Assembly: GCF_013214175.1 (NCBI RefSeq)
Contig: NZ_JABSPA010000003.1
Span: 372,001 to 436,000, forward strand
Direction of reading: 5' to 3'
Source of the DNA: Colwellia sp.
Lineage (GTDB): Bacteria > Pseudomonadota > Gammaproteobacteria > Enterobacterales > Alteromonadaceae
DNA length: 64,000 nt
The position numbers and the translations under genes were made by a program. Under the pieces are notes generated by a model that saw only the letters and a program-made list of their open reading frames with translations, did no database searches and was not told the DNA's origin. Below, one piece after another: positions 62,203 through 64,000 of the stretch. How positions within the stretch are numbered: position 1 is the first letter of the stretch; every line of letters starts with the position of its first letter.

Positions 62203-64000
62203 ATGAAGTTACCGTTATGGATTTTAGCTGTTTTAGCGCTACTGATAAATTTTTCGGTTAGCGCGGCTAAATTAACTTACGCAGACTATGCCAAGCTTCC
62301 TGAAAAAAGCATGGTAGTCATATCACCGTCGGCAACTAAGTTAGCTTATCGCCTGACACAAAAGGGTCATGATATGTTAGTGGTGATCGACCTTGTTAAA
62401 GGTGACATCCTCAGAGCAGTAATCATTGATGAAATTGACCCTGATAATGTTTACTTTATTGATGATAATCGCTTGATTTTAGTCGCTTCAAAAAATTCTC
62501 GTTTATTTGGTTATCGAGGACGTCATGATATTAGCGTCGCTTTTTCATTTAACCTTGATACGGGCAATATTCACCAATTGATGACTGCGGGTTATGGTAT
62601 TTATGAAGGACAAACTTCCTTAGGTGGTGTTGTTGGTGTCTCGGCCGATGGTCAGTATGCTTATATGCCTGCTTGGCAAACTGAGTCTCGCTATAATTTG
62701 CTTAAAGTAGATCTGACTAAAAAGAAAAAACCTCGCAGGCATAAAAGAGGAACTTCCGATACCATTGATTATTTTGTTAATGACAGTGGCGAACTTCTTG
62801 CGCGTGAACGCTTTAATAATGATAAAAACCTGCATAGCCTTGAAGCCTGGCTTGATGATAGCTGGGTAAAAATATTTAAAGAAGAAACGGACATTCGCCA
62901 TGTTTCTTTTGTTGGTGTCACTCCAGACAGGAAAAGCTTAGTGATGATAAGGCAAGATGACTCACATGGTCGCTGGGCTTATCATACTATTTTTCTGAAA
63001 GACGGTACCATTTCAAAACCGCTATTTAGCCACAAAGACCGTGATGTGGAAACCGTATTAACCGATATTAATCGCGTGGTTTATGGTGTTCGCTATTCTG
63101 GCTTTAAGCCCACTTATGAATTTTTTGATGACAAACTAAATAAGCGTATGCGCGGTATGGCAGCAGCGTTACCTGGTAATGCTTTGACCATAAATGATTA
63201 TACTCCCGATTGGTCGACAATTATCTTTCATATGACAGGAAAGGGTAGTTCTGGTCAATTCATTCGTTACCAAAATGGTGAATTGGATCTACTGACTAAT
63301 GCTCGTCCTAAAATTACAGCTGAGTATGTTAATGATGTACAAGCGACATCTTTTCAAGCACGTGATGGCTTAACTATTCCTACCTTATTAACCTTACCTA
63401 AAGGTAAGGCTGTAGAAAACCTTCCTGCCATTATGCTACCCCATGGCGGCCCGGAATCTTACGATAAAATACAGTTTGATTGGTTGGCGCAATACTTTGC
63501 TAATCAAGGTTACCTGGTTATTCAGCCACAGTTTAGGGGGTCATCAGGTTTTGGCTCAAATCACTTACAGAAAGGGCGAGGAGAGTGGGGCCGTAAAATG
63601 CAAGATGATTTAACGGATACTATTAAGGCACTAGCAAAACAAGGCAAGATAGACGCAGAGCGTGTTTGTATCGTTGGCGCAAGCTACGGAGGTTATGCTG
63701 CGTTAGCGGGAGCTGCTTTTACGCCGGAACTTTATAAGTGCGTGGTCTCTATTAATGGTGTTGCAGATATCCCAAGCATGCTTAGCGCTGATCGACGCAA
63801 ACATGGTAGTAATCATTGGGTGGTTTCTTATTGGGATAAGGTTATCTCTAATGGTAATTTAGAAGAAGATCACCTCGAAAAAATATCACCGATAAATGCT
63901 ATTAACAATATTACCGCGCCAGTGCTATTAATACATGGCGAGCACGATATAGTGGTGCCATTTTATCAATCGGAAGATATGTTTGATGAAATGAAAGATG
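62203..64000 (+). CDS. Exported prolyl oligopeptidase family (S9) peptidase, C-terminus cut off
   Basis: 599 codons are visible. The ATG at 62203 follows TAAGGAAA at 4-5 nt. A signal peptide ends near SVSA. A propeller domain is followed by the catalytic domain: AIMLPHGGPES is the oxyanion loop, Ser494 in GASYGGYAAL the nucleophile, Asp582 in HGEHDIVVPF. The catalytic His lies beyond the window. It would cleave peptides in the periplasm. It begins behind the hairpin spacer and is divergent from the MATE gene. Confidence 0.9.
   Translation, partial: MKLPLWILAVLALLINFSVSAAKLTYADYAKLPEKSMVVISPSATKLAYRLTQKGHDMLVVIDLVKGDILRAVIIDEIDPDNVYFIDDNRLILVASKNSRLFGYRGRHDISVAFSFNLDTGNIHQLMTAGYGIYEGQTSLGGVVGVSADGQYAYMPAWQTESRYNLLKVDLTKKKKPRRHKRGTSDTIDYFVNDSGELLARERFNNDKNLHSLEAWLDDSWVKIFKEETDIRHVSFVGVTPDRKSLVMIRQDDSHGRWAYHTIFLKDGTISKPLFSHKDRDVETVLTDINRVVYGVRYSGFKPTYEFFDDKLNKRMRGMAAALPGNALTINDYTPDWSTIIFHMTGKGSSGQFIRYQNGELDLLTNARPKITAEYVNDVQATSFQARDGLTIPTLLTLPKGKAVENLPAIMLPHGGPESYDKIQFDWLAQYFANQGYLVIQPQFRGSSGFGSNHLQKGRGEWGRKMQDDLTDTIKALAKQGKIDAERVCIVGASYGGYAALAGAAFTPELYKCVVSINGVADIPSMLSADRRKHGSNHWVVSYWDKVISNGNLEEDHLEKISPINAINNITAPVLLIHGEHDIVVPFYQSEDMFDEMKD

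Noticed and set aside
62620-62901. 93-codon frame on the minus strand
   Set aside because: Opposite strand shadow of the S9 peptidase gene.

Overview
The window looks like chromosomal DNA of a marine gammaproteobacterium of the order Alteromonadales, most likely Colwellia or a close relative. This is inferred from the AT-rich composition, the long AT-rich intergenic regions, the protein make-up (OxyR with E. coli-like cysteine spacing, an exported KatG, a PEP-CTERM protein, a DUF5610 protein, a YbiT-type ABC-F protein, AbgT, YjgN, many c-di-GMP proteins) and the Shine-Dalgarno style. I see no rRNA, tRNA, CRISPR array, intact insertion sequence or prophage.

Layout. 1-121 is the start of a secreted protein behind a perfect LacI-type palindrome. 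0.7-9.7 kb holds single genes: a periplasmic methyltransferase-like protein, an orphan solute-binding protein, a chalcone-isomerase-like protein, DUF5610, a DUF885 peptidase-like protein and an 849-residue PilZ protein. 9.7-18.5 kb carries a dihaem cytochrome c fused to a rhodanese domain, an orphan SF2 helicase, an endonuclease/phosphatase-fold protein without a normal start codon, a PhyH dioxygenase, a second orphan solute-binding protein and a lipoprotein cyclophilin. 18.8-21.5 kb is a four-gene unit: a minimal J-domain protein followed by three acidic proteins I cannot assign. 21.7-28.8 kb is signalling: a TPR histidine kinase, an EAL/HDOD protein, a PEP-CTERM protein and a GAF-GGDEF-EAL protein.

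28.9-33.9 kb is a peroxide-defence island: cytoplasmic catalase, exported KatG and divergent OxyR. 34-49 kb has AraC/MFS, cupin, ribA, a radical SAM protein, an acyltransferase paired with a membrane LytTR regulator, a beta-propeller pair and an M48 protease next to YjgN. 46.5-51.2 kb holds an M20 dipeptidase, a LysR regulator and an AbgT transporter, resembling a rearranged abg locus. 51.6-54.3 kb has the ybiT-like ABC-F gene, a long CsrA paralogue and a small HTH-like ORF. 54.3-64 kb has two further solute-binding proteins, a hybrid histidine kinase, a translationally coupled hydrolase-TetR pair with a readable promoter/operator, a MATE pump and an S9 peptidase running off the end.

Recurring themes. 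(1) Short tandem repeats span or abut the stop codons of several unrelated genes, in places giving arrays of in-frame stops. (2) At least two reading frames (ybiT-like and the HTH ORF after csrA) appear to start at AUC or AUU behind a well placed Shine-Dalgarno. (3) Several small genes of 44-57 codons are supported by ribosome binding sites or terminators. (4) Large perfect hairpins without U-tracts lie between genes, and one structured element at 44.9-45.1 kb may be a dispersed repeat or RNA.
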